Shown: positions 8,974 through 17,212, numbered from the stretch's first letter. The stretch is DNA of 51,634 nucleotides from Ramlibacter sp. (GCA_029237735.1 JAQZBU010000060.1:1-51634), one strand, 5' to 3'. The notes: generated by a model from the sequence alone, not told the origin. Numbers and translations are program-made.

Positions 8974-8999
8974 AAAAAGCCCGGAATTCCGGGCTTTTT
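8974..8999. terminator. Bidirectional intrinsic terminator between rpoH and sensor gene
   Basis: AAAAAGCCCGG-AATT-CCGGGCTTTTT is a perfect hairpin with A- and T-runs on either side. On the minus strand it ends the rpoH transcript about 33 bp past the stop codon. The rest of the gap 8894-9031 shows nothing else clear. Confidence 0.88.
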
Positions 9000-9031
9000 G
9001 CTTGGCGCCCACTCAAGTGGGCCGGGAAGCG

Positions 9032-9964
9032 TCACACGTAGGCGGAGAGTGCCTTCTTCATCTTCTTCATCGCCGCCGACTCGATTTGGCGGATACGCTC
9101 CGCGCTGACGCCGTACTCCGACGCAAGATCGTGCAGCGTCAGGCCGCCCGAGCCGTCATCGTTGACCTTCAGCCAGCGCTCCTCCACGATGCGCCGGCTG
9201 CGCGGATCGAGCTGCTCCAGCGCGGCGGCGATGCCATCGGTGGCCATCGAGTCGCGCTGCCGCGATTCCATCACGGCCGTGGGTTCGTGGTTTGCATCGG
9301 CCAGGTAGGCGATCGGCCCGAAGGCTTCCTCGCCGTCGTCGCTCGGAGCAGGGTCCAGCAGCACGTCGCCACCAGCCATGCGCGCTTCCATCTCGATCAC
9401 TTCCTCGCGCTTGACGTTCAGTTCGCGCGCCATGACGTCGATCTGCGCGTCGGTCAGGCTGTCGCGGTGGGTCTGGGCATCCGCGTCGTCCTTGAAGCCC
9501 TGCTTCATAGAGCGCAGGTTGAAGAACAGCTTGCGCTGGGCCTTCGTGGTTGCCACCTTCACCATGCGCCAGTTCTTCAGGATGTATTCGTGAATTTCGG
9601 CCTTGATCCAGTGCAGCGCATAGCTCACCAGGCGCACGCCCTGGTCGGGGTCGAAACGCTTCACCGCCTTCATGAGGCCGATGTTGCCCTCCTGGATCAG
9701 GTCGCCGTGCGGCAGGCCGTAGCCCAGGTATTTGCGGGACACCGAAACCACCAGCCGAAGGTGCGACAGCACCAGCTTCCCGGCCGCTTCCAGATCGTTT
9801 TGTTCCTTGAATTTGCGCGCGAACTCCTGCTCCTGCTGGAGAGTGAGCATGGGCAGGCGGTTCACAGCCGAAATGTAGGCATCCAGATTGCCCAGCGAAG
9901 GGACCACCGCCCACGGGTTGGCCATTGCCAATGCCGTGCCAGGGGTTGCCGTAGTGTCGGACAT
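9032..9964 (-). CDS. rpoH: RNA polymerase sigma-32 factor
   Basis: Heat-shock sigma factor that directs RNA polymerase to chaperone and protease promoters. The 310-residue product has regions 1.2 to 4: NPWAVVPSLGNLDAYISAVN, the region 2 core GLPHGDLIQEGNIGLMKAV and SYALHWIKAEIHEYI, the RpoH box around QRKLFFNLR which distinguishes RpoH from other sigma-70 proteins, and the region 4.2 helix-turn-helix (LTLHDLASEYGVSAERIRQIE). The start at 9964 is preferred over an in-frame ATG at 9988 because AAAGGAG lies just upstream of it. A CIRCE operator covers the promoter (10001-10027), so HrcA, encoded at 44379-45380, probably represses it. Confidence 0.97.
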   Translation of the reverse strand: MSDTTATPGTALAMANPWAVVPSLGNLDAYISAVNRLPMLTLQQEQEFARKFKEQNDLEAAGKLVLSHLRLVVSVSRKYLGYGLPHGDLIQEGNIGLMKAVKRFDPDQGVRLVSYALHWIKAEIHEYILKNWRMVKVATTKAQRKLFFNLRSMKQGFKDDADAQTHRDSLTDAQIDVMARELNVKREEVIEMEARMAGGDVLLDPAPSDDGEEAFGPIAYLADANHEPTAVMESRQRDSMATDGIAAALEQLDPRSRRIVEERWLKVNDDGSGGLTLHDLASEYGVSAERIRQIESAAMKKMKKALSAYV

Positions 9965-10000
9965 ACCGGGGGCTCCTTTGAATTTCATATATGCGTTATG

Positions 10001-10027
10001 TTAGCACTCTCTTGGAGGGAGTGCCAA
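10001..10027 (-). promoter_or_regulatory. CIRCE operator overlapping the rpoH promoter
   Basis: On the plus strand the bases read TTAGCACTC, nine spacer bases, GAGTGCCAA, which is the HrcA-binding CIRCE element (TTAGCACTC-N9-GAGTGCTAA) with one mismatch in 18. Read on the minus strand the same bases supply a promoter: TTGGCA (-35), an 18-bp spacer and TAACAT (-10, ending 2 bp outside the element at about 9998). The operator therefore spans almost the whole promoter, and its edge is 37 bp upstream of the rpoH start codon. Bound HrcA would block RNA polymerase. Confidence 0.9.
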
Positions 10028-10171
10028 AGCAGAAGTTCACCCTTCAGCATACAGTTTCGGGGTAATTCCCGCTGTCGGACATGGTTGGTTATGACGGTCA
10101 CTGCCTCGTTCCGGGCTGACATTGTGGAAACAAATGTAGTAATTGGCGGAAAATTCTGGAAGGCACGCACC

Positions 10172-10513
10172 ATGCAAGATTCCAGCGAACTTGACATTCT
10201 GAGCATCACGACGACGGTGGGTTCCCTGGCCGATGGGCAAGCGCTCGCCCGGCAAATCATCGAACAGCGGCTTGCGGCGTGCGTGCAGTTGGAGCAGGGG
10301 CTGATCTCGTTCTACAGATGGCAGGGCGAGCTATGCGAGTCGGCCGAGGTGCGGCTGGTGATCAAGACCGTGCCGGGCGGCGAAGACTCGCTGCAGAAGT
10401 TCTTCGCCGGCCATCACCCCTACGACGTGCCGCAATTCCTGGTGGTGCGGATGCGGGCGAGCGAGGCCTACGGGGCATGGGCCCGCTTGGAGACGGCGCC
10501 GCCACCCGCCTGA
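10172..10513 (+). CDS. cutA: CutA family divalent-cation tolerance protein
   Basis: Small trimeric cytoplasmic protein (113 residues) of the CutA1 family, linked to copper tolerance in E. coli though its biochemical role is unclear. Family features are the N-terminal LSITTTVGSLADGQALARQIIEQRLAACVQ region, the central FYRWQGELCESAEVRLVIKT strand pair and the C-terminal HHPYDVPQFLVV. The start is ATG 10172; upstream the frame is open but runs through the rpoH control region. It is divergent from rpoH with a 207-bp gap. Confidence 0.93.
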   Translation: MQDSSELDILSITTTVGSLADGQALARQIIEQRLAACVQLEQGLISFYRWQGELCESAEVRLVIKTVPGGEDSLQKFFAGHHPYDVPQFLVVRMRASEAYGAWARLETAPPPA

Positions 10514-10538
10514 GGGTCAAAACTTTTCGGCAGCGTAT

Positions 10539-11588
10539 TCATGAGAGCAAGGCCAGCGCGAACTCGCGCGCATCGAAGGTTTCAAGGTCTTCAAGTTTCT
10601 CGCCGACGCCGATGAAGTACACCGGCACCGGTCGCTCCTGCGCGATCGCCGCGAGCACGCCGCCCTTGGCCGTGCCGTCCAGTTTGGTGACGACGAGGCC
10701 CGTGAGTCCGAGCGCATCGTCGAAGGCCCTGACCTGCGTCAGCGCGTTCTGCCCCGTGTTGCCGTCGATCACAAGAAGTACTTCATGGGGCGCCGTGGCA
10801 TCGGCCTTCTGCACCACGCGCTTGATCTTCTTCAGTTCTTCCATGAGGTGCAACTGTGTCGGCAGCCGGCCGGCGGTGTCCACCAGCACGACGTCCTTGC
10901 CCCGTGCCCGGCCGGCGGTGACAGCATCGAAAGTCACGGCTGCCGGGTCGCCGCCTTCCTGGCTCACGATCTCCACCATGTTGCGGTCGGCCCAGATCGA
11001 GAGCTGTTCGCGAGCCGCGGCGCGGAACGTGTCCGCCGCGGCCAGCAGCACGGAGACGCCTTCGTTGGCCAGGTGCTTGGTGAGCTTGCCAATGGAGGTC
11101 GTCTTGCCTGCGCCATTGACGCCCGCCACCATGATCACCGTCGGCCGGAATTCGCCGATCACCAGTGGCTTCTCGAGTGGCCGCAACAGCTGCGTGAGCG
11201 AGTCGATGAGAATATTCTTGACCTGCACCGGCCGCGTCGCCCCGCTCGCCTGCACGCGGCGCTTCACTTCATCCAGCAGATGTTGTGTGGCCTTGACGCC
11301 GGTGTCGGCCATCAGCAGCGCCGACTCCAGTTCCTCGTAGAGGTGGTCGTCGATCTGCGCGCCGGTGAAGACCTGCGAAATGCTGGAGCCGGTCTTGCGC
11401 AAGCCCGAGCTGAGCTTGTCGATCCAGCGCTGCCGCTCCGGTGCCACGGGGGCCGGAACGGGGATTTCGATCGGCTGCACCAGTGCGCTGCCGATCAGGC
11501 TGCGCCCCTGCGCAGGCGCTGTCGTGGGCACAGGCGCCGGCACAGGCGCGGTGGTGGCGGCGGGTTTTTTCTTAAAGAAACTGAACAT
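10539..11588 (-). CDS. ftsY: Signal recognition particle receptor FtsY
   Basis: SRP-receptor GTPase that docks ribosome-SRP complexes at the inner membrane for co-translational insertion. The 349-residue protein has a short lysine and proline/alanine-rich N-terminal A region (MFSFFKKKPAA...), the N helical bundle, and the G domain with G1 GVNGAGKTTSIGKL, DTFRAAA, the DTAGR motif and TKLDGTAKGG. The start at 11588 is chosen because the A region begins normally there; the open frame runs on into the divergent peptidase gene. Start codons of the two divergent genes are only 28 bp apart. Confidence 0.97.
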   Translation of the reverse strand: MFSFFKKKPAATTAPVPAPVPTTAPAQGRSLIGSALVQPIEIPVPAPVAPERQRWIDKLSSGLRKTGSSISQVFTGAQIDDHLYEELESALLMADTGVKATQHLLDEVKRRVQASGATRPVQVKNILIDSLTQLLRPLEKPLVIGEFRPTVIMVAGVNGAGKTTSIGKLTKHLANEGVSVLLAAADTFRAAAREQLSIWADRNMVEIVSQEGGDPAAVTFDAVTAGRARGKDVVLVDTAGRLPTQLHLMEELKKIKRVVQKADATAPHEVLLVIDGNTGQNALTQVRAFDDALGLTGLVVTKLDGTAKGGVLAAIAQERPVPVYFIGVGEKLEDLETFDAREFALALLS

Positions 11589-11600
11589 TACGGGGGTTCT

Positions 11601-11617
11601 TAGAATCAACGATTCTA
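11601..11617. promoter_or_regulatory. Perfect 7-3-7 palindrome between ftsY and M16 peptidase genes
   Basis: TAGAATC-AAC-GATTCTA is a perfect inverted repeat lying in the 28-bp divergent gap, with its last base being the A of the peptidase start codon. Each arm begins TAGAAT, a plausible -10 hexamer in both directions, but no good -35 was found. It could be an operator or a hairpin hiding the peptidase start. No function is assigned. Confidence 0.45.
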
Positions 11618-13014
11618 TGAAACAGCTCCTACGCCTCGCCTTATGCAGTCTTTCACTTCTCGGGTTCCTCCCTCCGGCGCTGGCACAAGCAGCCACTCCC
11701 CGCACTGAACAATACAAGCTCGGCAACGGAATGACGGTGATCGTCAAGCCCGACCGAAGGGCGCCCACGGCCGTCCATATGGTGTGGGTGCGGGTCGGCG
11801 CCATGGATGAGGTGGATGGCGTGAGCGGAGTTGCGCACGTTCTGGAGCACATGCTTTTCAAGGGCACGGCTGAGCTCAAAGCCGGTGAGTTCTCGCGCCG
11901 CGTCGCCGCGCTCGGCGGGCGCGAAAACGCGTTCACCATGCGCGACGCTACCGGCTACTTCCAGCAGATTCCCGCCGGCAAGCTCGAGGACGTCATGAAA
12001 CTCGAAGCCGACCGCTTCGCGAACAACCGATGGCCGGACGACGAATTCAAGCGCGAACTTGAGGTGGTCAAGGAAGAGCGGCGCCTGCGCACCGAGGACC
12101 AGCCCCGCGCGCTCATGTGGGAGACGTTGAACGCGACCGTGTACCAGGCTTCGCCTTACCGGCGCCCCATCGTGGGCTGGATGAGCGATCTGGAGGCGAT
12201 GACGGCGCAAGACGCTCGCGACTTCTACAAGCACTGGTACGTGCCGGGCAACGCCACTGTCGTCGTGGCCGGGGACGTGGACCCGCAGCAGGTGCTGCGC
12301 CTGGCCGAAAAATATTACGGGCGCATCCCCGTCCGGCCGGTGCCGCCGCGCAAGCCTCGCGACGAGCCCGAGCAGGCGGGTGTGCGCCGGATCGAATTCA
12401 AGGCGCCCGCCGAGCAGTCCTACGTGGCGCTGGCGTTCAAGGTGCCGCAGCTCACGTCATTCGAGCCCGGACCCGCCAATGACGATGCGCTTGCGCTTAC
12501 CGTGCTCGCGGCGGTGCTCGACGGCTACAGTGGCGCCCGGCTGGATCGCGCGTTGACGCAGGGCAGCGACCGCGTTGCGGACAGTGTCGGCGCGGGCAAC
12601 GGGCTCTGGGGCCGGGGGCCACAGCTGTTCACGCTGGACGGTGTCCCGGCGAAGGGCAAGACGCCCGAGCAGGTCGAGGCCGCCCTGCGCGCCGAGGTCG
12701 CCAAGGTGGCGCGCGAGGGCGTGAACGACGCGGAACTCACTCGCGTCAAGACGCAGTGGATCGCCGGCGAGGTGTACAAGCTTGATTCGGTCATGAACCA
12801 GGCACGTGAACTCGGCATGTTCTGGGTCCAGGGCCTGCCGCTCGATGCCGGGGAACGTCTGATCCAGCGCCTGCGCGGCGTGACGGCCGAGCAGGTCAAA
12901 TCGGTCGCCGCGCGATATTTCGGAGACGACCAGCTCACCGTCGGCACCCTCAGGCCCCAGCCGGTGGACCCCAATCGCAAACCCCGCACGCCGCCCGCAG
13001 GCATGCGTCATTGA
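11617..13014 (+). CDS. M16 family zinc metallopeptidase, active subunit
   Basis: Predicted periplasmic peptidase of 465 residues with a signal peptide ending near ALAQA. The inverted zinc motif HxxEH is intact (H74-VL-E77-H78 in VAHVLEHMLFKGT), and the third zinc ligand is probably E153 in VVKEERR. M16 domain structure continues with GNATVVVAGDVD and the C-terminal half-barrel. It is followed after 16 bp by a second M16 gene without the zinc motif; such pairs usually form a heterodimer, as in mitochondrial processing peptidase. The substrate is unknown. Confidence 0.93.
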   Translation: MKQLLRLALCSLSLLGFLPPALAQAATPRTEQYKLGNGMTVIVKPDRRAPTAVHMVWVRVGAMDEVDGVSGVAHVLEHMLFKGTAELKAGEFSRRVAALGGRENAFTMRDATGYFQQIPAGKLEDVMKLEADRFANNRWPDDEFKRELEVVKEERRLRTEDQPRALMWETLNATVYQASPYRRPIVGWMSDLEAMTAQDARDFYKHWYVPGNATVVVAGDVDPQQVLRLAEKYYGRIPVRPVPPRKPRDEPEQAGVRRIEFKAPAEQSYVALAFKVPQLTSFEPGPANDDALALTVLAAVLDGYSGARLDRALTQGSDRVADSVGAGNGLWGRGPQLFTLDGVPAKGKTPEQVEAALRAEVAKVAREGVNDAELTRVKTQWIAGEVYKLDSVMNQARELGMFWVQGLPLDAGERLIQRLRGVTAEQVKSVAARYFGDDQLTVGTLRPQPVDPNRKPRTPPAGMRH

Positions 13015-13030
13015 AAAGGGCTTGCAAACC

Positions 13031-14416
13031 ATGCTCGCAACGAAAAAGAAAATGAGGATGGCGCTGCGCTCCGTCTGCGCAACCCTCCTGCTGGGCGCCG
13101 CCCAGGCGATGGCCGCCATTCCGATCCAGCACTGGACGCAGCCGAGCGGCGCCAAGGTCTACCTGGTGGAAAGCCCCTCCATCCCCATGGTCGACGTCCA
13201 GATGGATTTCGACGCGGGCAGCCGAAGGGACCCGGCCGACAAGGCGGGCTTGGCGGGGGTCACCGCGGGAATGACCTCCAAGGGCATCACGGCTGCGCGA
13301 ACGCCTGGCTCGGGCCCCTATGACGTCGCGCTCGACGAGAACCAGCTGGGCGAGGCGTGGGCCGACCTTGGCGCGAGCTTCAGCGCGAGCGCCGGCAACG
13401 ATCGCATGAGCTTTTCGCTGCGCTCTCTGAACTACCCCGATCTGCTGGCCAAGGCCGTGCAACTGGGTGCCCGGCAGCTGGCGGACCCGGCCTTTCCCGA
13501 CAACATCTGGCAGCGTGAGCGGCAGCGCCTGTCGGCCTCGATCCGCGAGGCCAACACCAAGCCGGCGACCATCGCGGGCAAAGCGTATGCCGCGGCGGTC
13601 TATGGCGCCCACCCCTACGGCTATGAGACGACCGAAGCGACGCTGGCGCGCATTACGGTGCAGGACATGCAAAAGGCCTTGCGTCAGCAGGTCGAGCCGT
13701 GCCGCGCGAAGATCAGCATCGTCGGCGCCGTAACGCGCGCGCAGGCCGATGCGATGGTGACCACGCTGCTCTCGCGGTTGCCCGCGGCGGCCACAGGCCG
13801 TTGCGAGCCGCTTGCGCCTGTGGCGGAGGTGCAGCCGCTCGCGGCCCCGCTGGTGCGCGAGATTCCCTTCGCATCGGCCCAGGCCCATGTCCTGATGGGC
13901 CAGCCCGGCTACAAGCGCAGCGACCCGGACCATTTCGCGCTGCTGGTGGGCAACTACACGTTGGGCGGTGGGGGCTTCGTCTCGCGGCTGACCGAGGAAG
14001 TGCGCGAAAAGCGTGGCCTGAGCTACAGCGTCTATAGCTATTTCGCGCCGGGACTGCACAGCGGTGCGTTCACTGTCGGCCTGCAGACCCGGCCCGACCA
14101 GACGGCCCAGGCGGTGCAAGTGTCACGCGACGTGCTGGCGCGGTTCGTCGCCGATGGCCCGACGCCCCAGGAGCTCAAGGCCGCCAAGGATTACATGATC
14201 GGCGGGTTCCCTCTGCTGATCGACAGCAACCGCAAGCTGCTGGATAACGTCGCCAACATCGCCTGGCACAACCTGCCACTGGACTACCTGGATACATGGA
14301 CGCGCCAGGTGGAGCGGATCACCGCGGCGGACATCAAGGCGGCTTTCGCCCGCAAGCTGCAGCCGCAACGCATGGTCACTGTCACGGTGGGCGCCGTGGC
14401 GGCGCGCCAACAGTAA
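13031..14416 (+). CDS. M16 family peptidase-like protein, inactive partner
   Basis: A 461-residue paralogue of the upstream peptidase with a signal peptide (ending near AQAMAA). At the position of HxxEH it reads GLAGVTAGM (about residues 73-81), so zinc binding and catalysis are lost. The M16 C-terminal region including GGGGFVSRLTEEVREKRGLSYSVYS is well conserved, which fits a substrate-binding subunit. ATG 13031 is preferred to an in-frame TTG at 13022. It overlaps nothing and is followed by a hairpin-rich gap. Confidence 0.9.
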   Translation: MLATKKKMRMALRSVCATLLLGAAQAMAAIPIQHWTQPSGAKVYLVESPSIPMVDVQMDFDAGSRRDPADKAGLAGVTAGMTSKGITAARTPGSGPYDVALDENQLGEAWADLGASFSASAGNDRMSFSLRSLNYPDLLAKAVQLGARQLADPAFPDNIWQRERQRLSASIREANTKPATIAGKAYAAAVYGAHPYGYETTEATLARITVQDMQKALRQQVEPCRAKISIVGAVTRAQADAMVTTLLSRLPAAATGRCEPLAPVAEVQPLAAPLVREIPFASAQAHVLMGQPGYKRSDPDHFALLVGNYTLGGGGFVSRLTEEVREKRGLSYSVYSYFAPGLHSGAFTVGLQTRPDQTAQAVQVSRDVLARFVADGPTPQELKAAKDYMIGGFPLLIDSNRKLLDNVANIAWHNLPLDYLDTWTRQVERITAADIKAAFARKLQPQRMVTVTVGAVAARQQ

Positions 14417-14435
14417 TTCCATCTATCTGCGCCCA

Positions 14436-14457
14436 CCCCCTGTCAATGTTGACAGGG
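14436..14457. terminator. Hairpin after the M16 peptidase pair
   Basis: CCCCTGTCAA and TTGACAGGGG form an inverted repeat 20 bp past the peptidase stop. There is no T-run, so terminator function is uncertain. The right arm contains a consensus TTGACA that might serve as a -35 for rsmD, with only a weak -10 at the right distance. Confidence 0.45.
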
Positions 14458-14553
14458 GTGTGCAACACAGAAAATTTCCCGTTGCCAGAATTGCGTCATC
14501 GCTGTCACGCGAAGGTGCCAACAGGGAGGCACGAGTAGAAGAGGGTTTCGGAC

Positions 14554-14582
14554 GCGCGCCGCGGTCGCAGGCCGCGGCGCGC
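14554..14582. other. GC-only 11-bp hairpin upstream of rsmD
   Basis: GCGCGCCGCGG and CCGCGGCGCGC are perfect complements around a 7-base loop, 31 bp before the rsmD start. It would form an extremely stable RNA stem in the rsmD leader. It may be a terminator or a translational control element, or simply a product of high G+C; no T-run follows. Apart from this and the hairpin at 14436, the gap 14417-14613 shows no gene. Confidence 0.4.
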
Positions 14583-14613
14583 CGTTCCCGGCGTGTCCGT
14601 ATCATGGCGCTCC

Positions 14614-15210
14614 ATGGTCCGACGCGCCCCTCCTTCCCCATCACACGCCCGCCGCCCCGCCCAAGAGGTGCGAATCATCGGCGGGCAGTGGAAACGCACC
14701 AAGCTTCCGGTCTCAGACAAGCCGGGCCTGCGGCCCACGCCCGACCGCGTGCGGGAAACGCTGTTCAACTGGCTTGGGCAGGACCTGACGGGATGGCGTT
14801 GCCTGGATGCGTTCGCCGGCACCGGCGCCTTGGGCCTGGAGGCGGCATCGCGCGGCGCCTCCGACGTTCTGCTGGTCGAGCAGGATCCGCAGCTGGTGGC
14901 CCAGTTGCGGGCGATCCAGGCCAAGCTGGACGCCAGGGCGGTGAAGGTCGAGCGGGCCAACGGGCTCACCGTTCTTGCGCGGTCACCCGCGGGCGCGCTG
15001 GACCTGGTGTTCCTTGACCCCCCCTTCGACGCCAACCTCTATGAGAAGGCGCTGGCAGCGTCCTGTGCGGCGCTGGCGGCCGATGGCCTCGTGTACCTCG
15101 AGGCACCCTCGGCGTGGACCGATGCCACGCTTGCCGCTTACGGGCTGGTCGTGCTGCGCCATGTCAAGGCAGGGGCCGTGCATGCGCACCTGTTGCGCCG
15201 GGCTGCATAA
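14614..15210 (+). CDS. rsmD: 16S rRNA (guanine(966)-N2)-methyltransferase RsmD
   Basis: Methylates G966 of 16S rRNA using S-adenosylmethionine. The 198-residue product has the expected RIIGGQWKRTKL N-terminal segment, LRPTPDRVRETLFNWL, the SAM-binding loop LDAFAGTGALGLEAASRGA, and the catalytic DPPF motif in LVFLDPPFDANLY. ATG 14614 is preferred to GTG 14593 because the family rarely extends further. It is followed by coaD after 45 bp, a common pairing. Confidence 0.95.
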   Translation: MVRRAPPSPSHARRPAQEVRIIGGQWKRTKLPVSDKPGLRPTPDRVRETLFNWLGQDLTGWRCLDAFAGTGALGLEAASRGASDVLLVEQDPQLVAQLRAIQAKLDARAVKVERANGLTVLARSPAGALDLVFLDPPFDANLYEKALAASCAALAADGLVYLEAPSAWTDATLAAYGLVVLRHVKAGAVHAHLLRRAA

Positions 15211-15255
15211 TGCACTGCAGCAAAGGGCGGAAAGCCCGCCCGTTGAGGAGACACC

Positions 15256-15756
15256 ATGGTCCATAACGTGATTGCCGTCTATCCCGGGACTTTCGATCCC
15301 ATGACCCTGGGCCATGAGGACGTCATACGCCGGGCCACCCAGCTGTTCGACCGTGTCATCGTGGCCGTGGCCGCGGGGCACCACAAGAAGGCGATGTTCA
15401 CGCTCCAGGAGCGCATCGAGATGGCGCGCGAAGTCGTCGTGAACTACCCGCAGGTGGAGGTGGCGAGCTTTTCCGGCTTGCTGCGCGACTTCGTGGTCGC
15501 GCGTGGCGGCAAGGCCATGGTGCGCGGCCTGCGCGCCGTGACCGACTTCGATTACGAGTTCCAGCTGGCCGGCATGAACCGCAGCCTGATGCCGGAAGTG
15601 GAGACGGTGTTCCTTACCCCGAGCGACAAGTACCAGTTCATCAGCAGCACATTCGTTCGCGAAATTGCGGTGCTGGGGGGTGAAGTGGATAAATTCGTAT
15701 CGCCAGCCGTGCAGGAACGGCTGATGGAGAAAGTGCGCAGCCTGGGCCGTGAATAG
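15256..15756 (+). CDS. coaD: Phosphopantetheine adenylyltransferase
   Basis: Catalyses the fourth step of coenzyme A synthesis, joining 4'-phosphopantetheine and ATP to give dephospho-CoA. The 166-residue product has the nucleotidyltransferase signature YPGTFDPMTLGHEDVI (T12 and H20 correspond to the catalytic pair), VRGLRAVTDFDYEFQLAGMN, and the C-terminal YQFISSTFVREI ATP-binding motif. A good ribosome-binding site (GAGGAG) precedes the ATG. Hexameric cytoplasmic enzyme in characterised bacteria. Confidence 0.97.
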   Translation: MVHNVIAVYPGTFDPMTLGHEDVIRRATQLFDRVIVAVAAGHHKKAMFTLQERIEMAREVVVNYPQVEVASFSGLLRDFVVARGGKAMVRGLRAVTDFDYEFQLAGMNRSLMPEVETVFLTPSDKYQFISSTFVREIAVLGGEVDKFVSPAVQERLMEKVRSLGRE

Positions 15757-15759
15757 GCG

Positions 15760-16473
15760 TCAGGCGCCGCGAGCCAACCGTTCCAGCCAGGCCTTCAATA
15801 TCGCGTTGACCGCTGCCGGCTGCTCCATCGTCAGCATGTGGCCGCAGCGCGCGACTGTCTCCAATTCGGCTCCGGGCACCAGTTCCGCGATTTCGGCCGA
15901 ACATTCCGGCGGCGTCAGCTGGTCGCTGTCGCCGCACATCACCAGTGTCGGGCAGCGAACCGCGGACAGGTGCGTGCGCGCATCTGGGCGGGACATCACA
16001 GCACGGTTCTGCCGAATCAATTGCCCGGCCCCCGCCCGATCGACGAAGTCAAGGTAGGAGCGCACCAGCACCGCGTTGCGGGCGTGGTCAGGGTGGAAGG
16101 CAAAGCCGGCGTTCGCTTCGATCAACTCCATCGCGCGCCCCTGCCTAAACAATTCGATCGCGGTTTCTCGCACTTGCCGCATCTCGGGTGTTTCAGGACG
16201 CGCCGTGGTTCCCAGCAAAGCGAGGCCGGCGACACGTGCGGGCGCCTGGCGGGCAGCTTCCATCGCGATCATCCCGCCCATGGACGCGCCGCACAGCAGC
16301 AGATCCCCGTCGTGCCCGGCCAGCAGCGCCGCGGCCATGGCTTCTACCGTTTCATGATCCTGCATGTGAACGTCGGTCACGAGGGGCTTCCACGCTGCCA
16401 GCGCGGCGCACTGGGCTTTCCACATGGTTTCGTCGGCCGCAAGGCCGGGCAACAGGATCAATCGGGCATTCAT
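15760..16473 (-). CDS. Alpha/beta hydrolase
   Basis: A 237-residue alpha/beta-hydrolase fold protein. The nucleophile elbow is GASMGG (S64), the likely acid is in CGDSDQLTPP and the likely histidine in RCGHMLTMEQP near the C-terminus, so the triad appears complete. The substrate is unknown; this general class includes esterases and lactonases. It converges on coaD with 3 bp between stop codons and is divergent from the histidine phosphatase gene. Confidence 0.85.
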   Translation of the reverse strand: MNARLILLPGLAADETMWKAQCAALAAWKPLVTDVHMQDHETVEAMAAALLAGHDGDLLLCGASMGGMIAMEAARQAPARVAGLALLGTTARPETPEMRQVRETAIELFRQGRAMELIEANAGFAFHPDHARNAVLVRSYLDFVDRAGAGQLIRQNRAVMSRPDARTHLSAVRCPTLVMCGDSDQLTPPECSAEIAELVPGAELETVARCGHMLTMEQPAAVNAILKAWLERLARGA

Positions 16474-16534
16474 CGTGCTAATGATGGGTAAGCGCCTATT
16501 TTGTCACCGGGGGGTGCACGGGGATAATTGGACG

Positions 16535-17212
16535 ATGACCGAACTGATCCTGCTGCGCCACGGCGAGACCGACTGGAACCGCGAGCTGCGCTTCCAGGGG
16601 CACGTCGACGTGAGCCTGAATGCCATCGGGCTGGAGCAGGCGCGACGGCTCGCGCAGCGGCTGGCCGGCGAGACCGCGCACCACATCTACGCGAGCGACT
16701 TGCTGCGGGCTCGGCAGACGGCAGACCCCGTCTCACGCCAACTGGGCCTGGCCACGGTGAGCGATGCCGCGCTGCGCGAGCAAAGCTTCGGCCGCGTCGA
16801 CGGCATGCGCGTGGACGACATCAAGGTGCAGTACCCGCAGGCCTGGGAAGACTGGCTCCAGTTCCAGGAAGACTATTGCATGCCCGAGGGCGAAACGACT
16901 CGCCAGTTCCATGCGCGCGTGATGGACGCAGTCCAGCGCATCGTCGCGGCGCATCGCGGCCAGACGCTGGTGGTCGTCACGCACGGCGGCGTTCTGGACA
17001 TGATCTATCGCACGGCGCGCGCGCTCGGCTTGAGCGGCCCGCGGCAAAGCGAAATCCCCAACGCGGGTTTGAACCGTGTGCGCGTGCACGAAGGCGGGAT
17101 CGACATCCTGGCCTGGGCCGACGTGCAGCACCTGGCCGACCTGCCGCCCCAGCCGGTCTACGACCAGCGCAAGCTCTTGGCGAAGACCGAGTCCAGCCCC
17201 AGGGCCGCATAG
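16535..17212 (+). CDS. Histidine phosphatase superfamily protein (GpmB-like)
   Basis: A 225-residue cytoplasmic phosphatase of the phosphoglycerate-mutase-like superfamily. The phosphohistidine motif LLRHGETDWN carries H9, the second histidine lies in VVTHGGVLD, and YASDLLRARQTADP is the family's SDLxRxxQTA segment. The family includes cofactor-dependent mutases and many broad phosphatases, so the substrate is open. Its last 55 bp overlap the 3' end of the convergent TTC38-like gene. Confidence 0.9.
   Translation: MTELILLRHGETDWNRELRFQGHVDVSLNAIGLEQARRLAQRLAGETAHHIYASDLLRARQTADPVSRQLGLATVSDAALREQSFGRVDGMRVDDIKVQYPQAWEDWLQFQEDYCMPEGETTRQFHARVMDAVQRIVAAHRGQTLVVVTHGGVLDMIYRTARALGLSGPRQSEIPNAGLNRVRVHEGGIDILAWADVQHLADLPPQPVYDQRKLLAKTESSPRAA

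Noticed and set aside
9965-9988. Upstream in-frame ATG for rpoH at 9988
   Set aside because: It would translate through the ribosome-binding site AAAGGAG that serves the ATG at 9964.
12950-14119. Minus-strand open frame of 389 codons opposite the second M16 gene
   Set aside because: Arginine/histidine/glycine-rich shadow with no recognisable domain; the plus-strand gene is clear.
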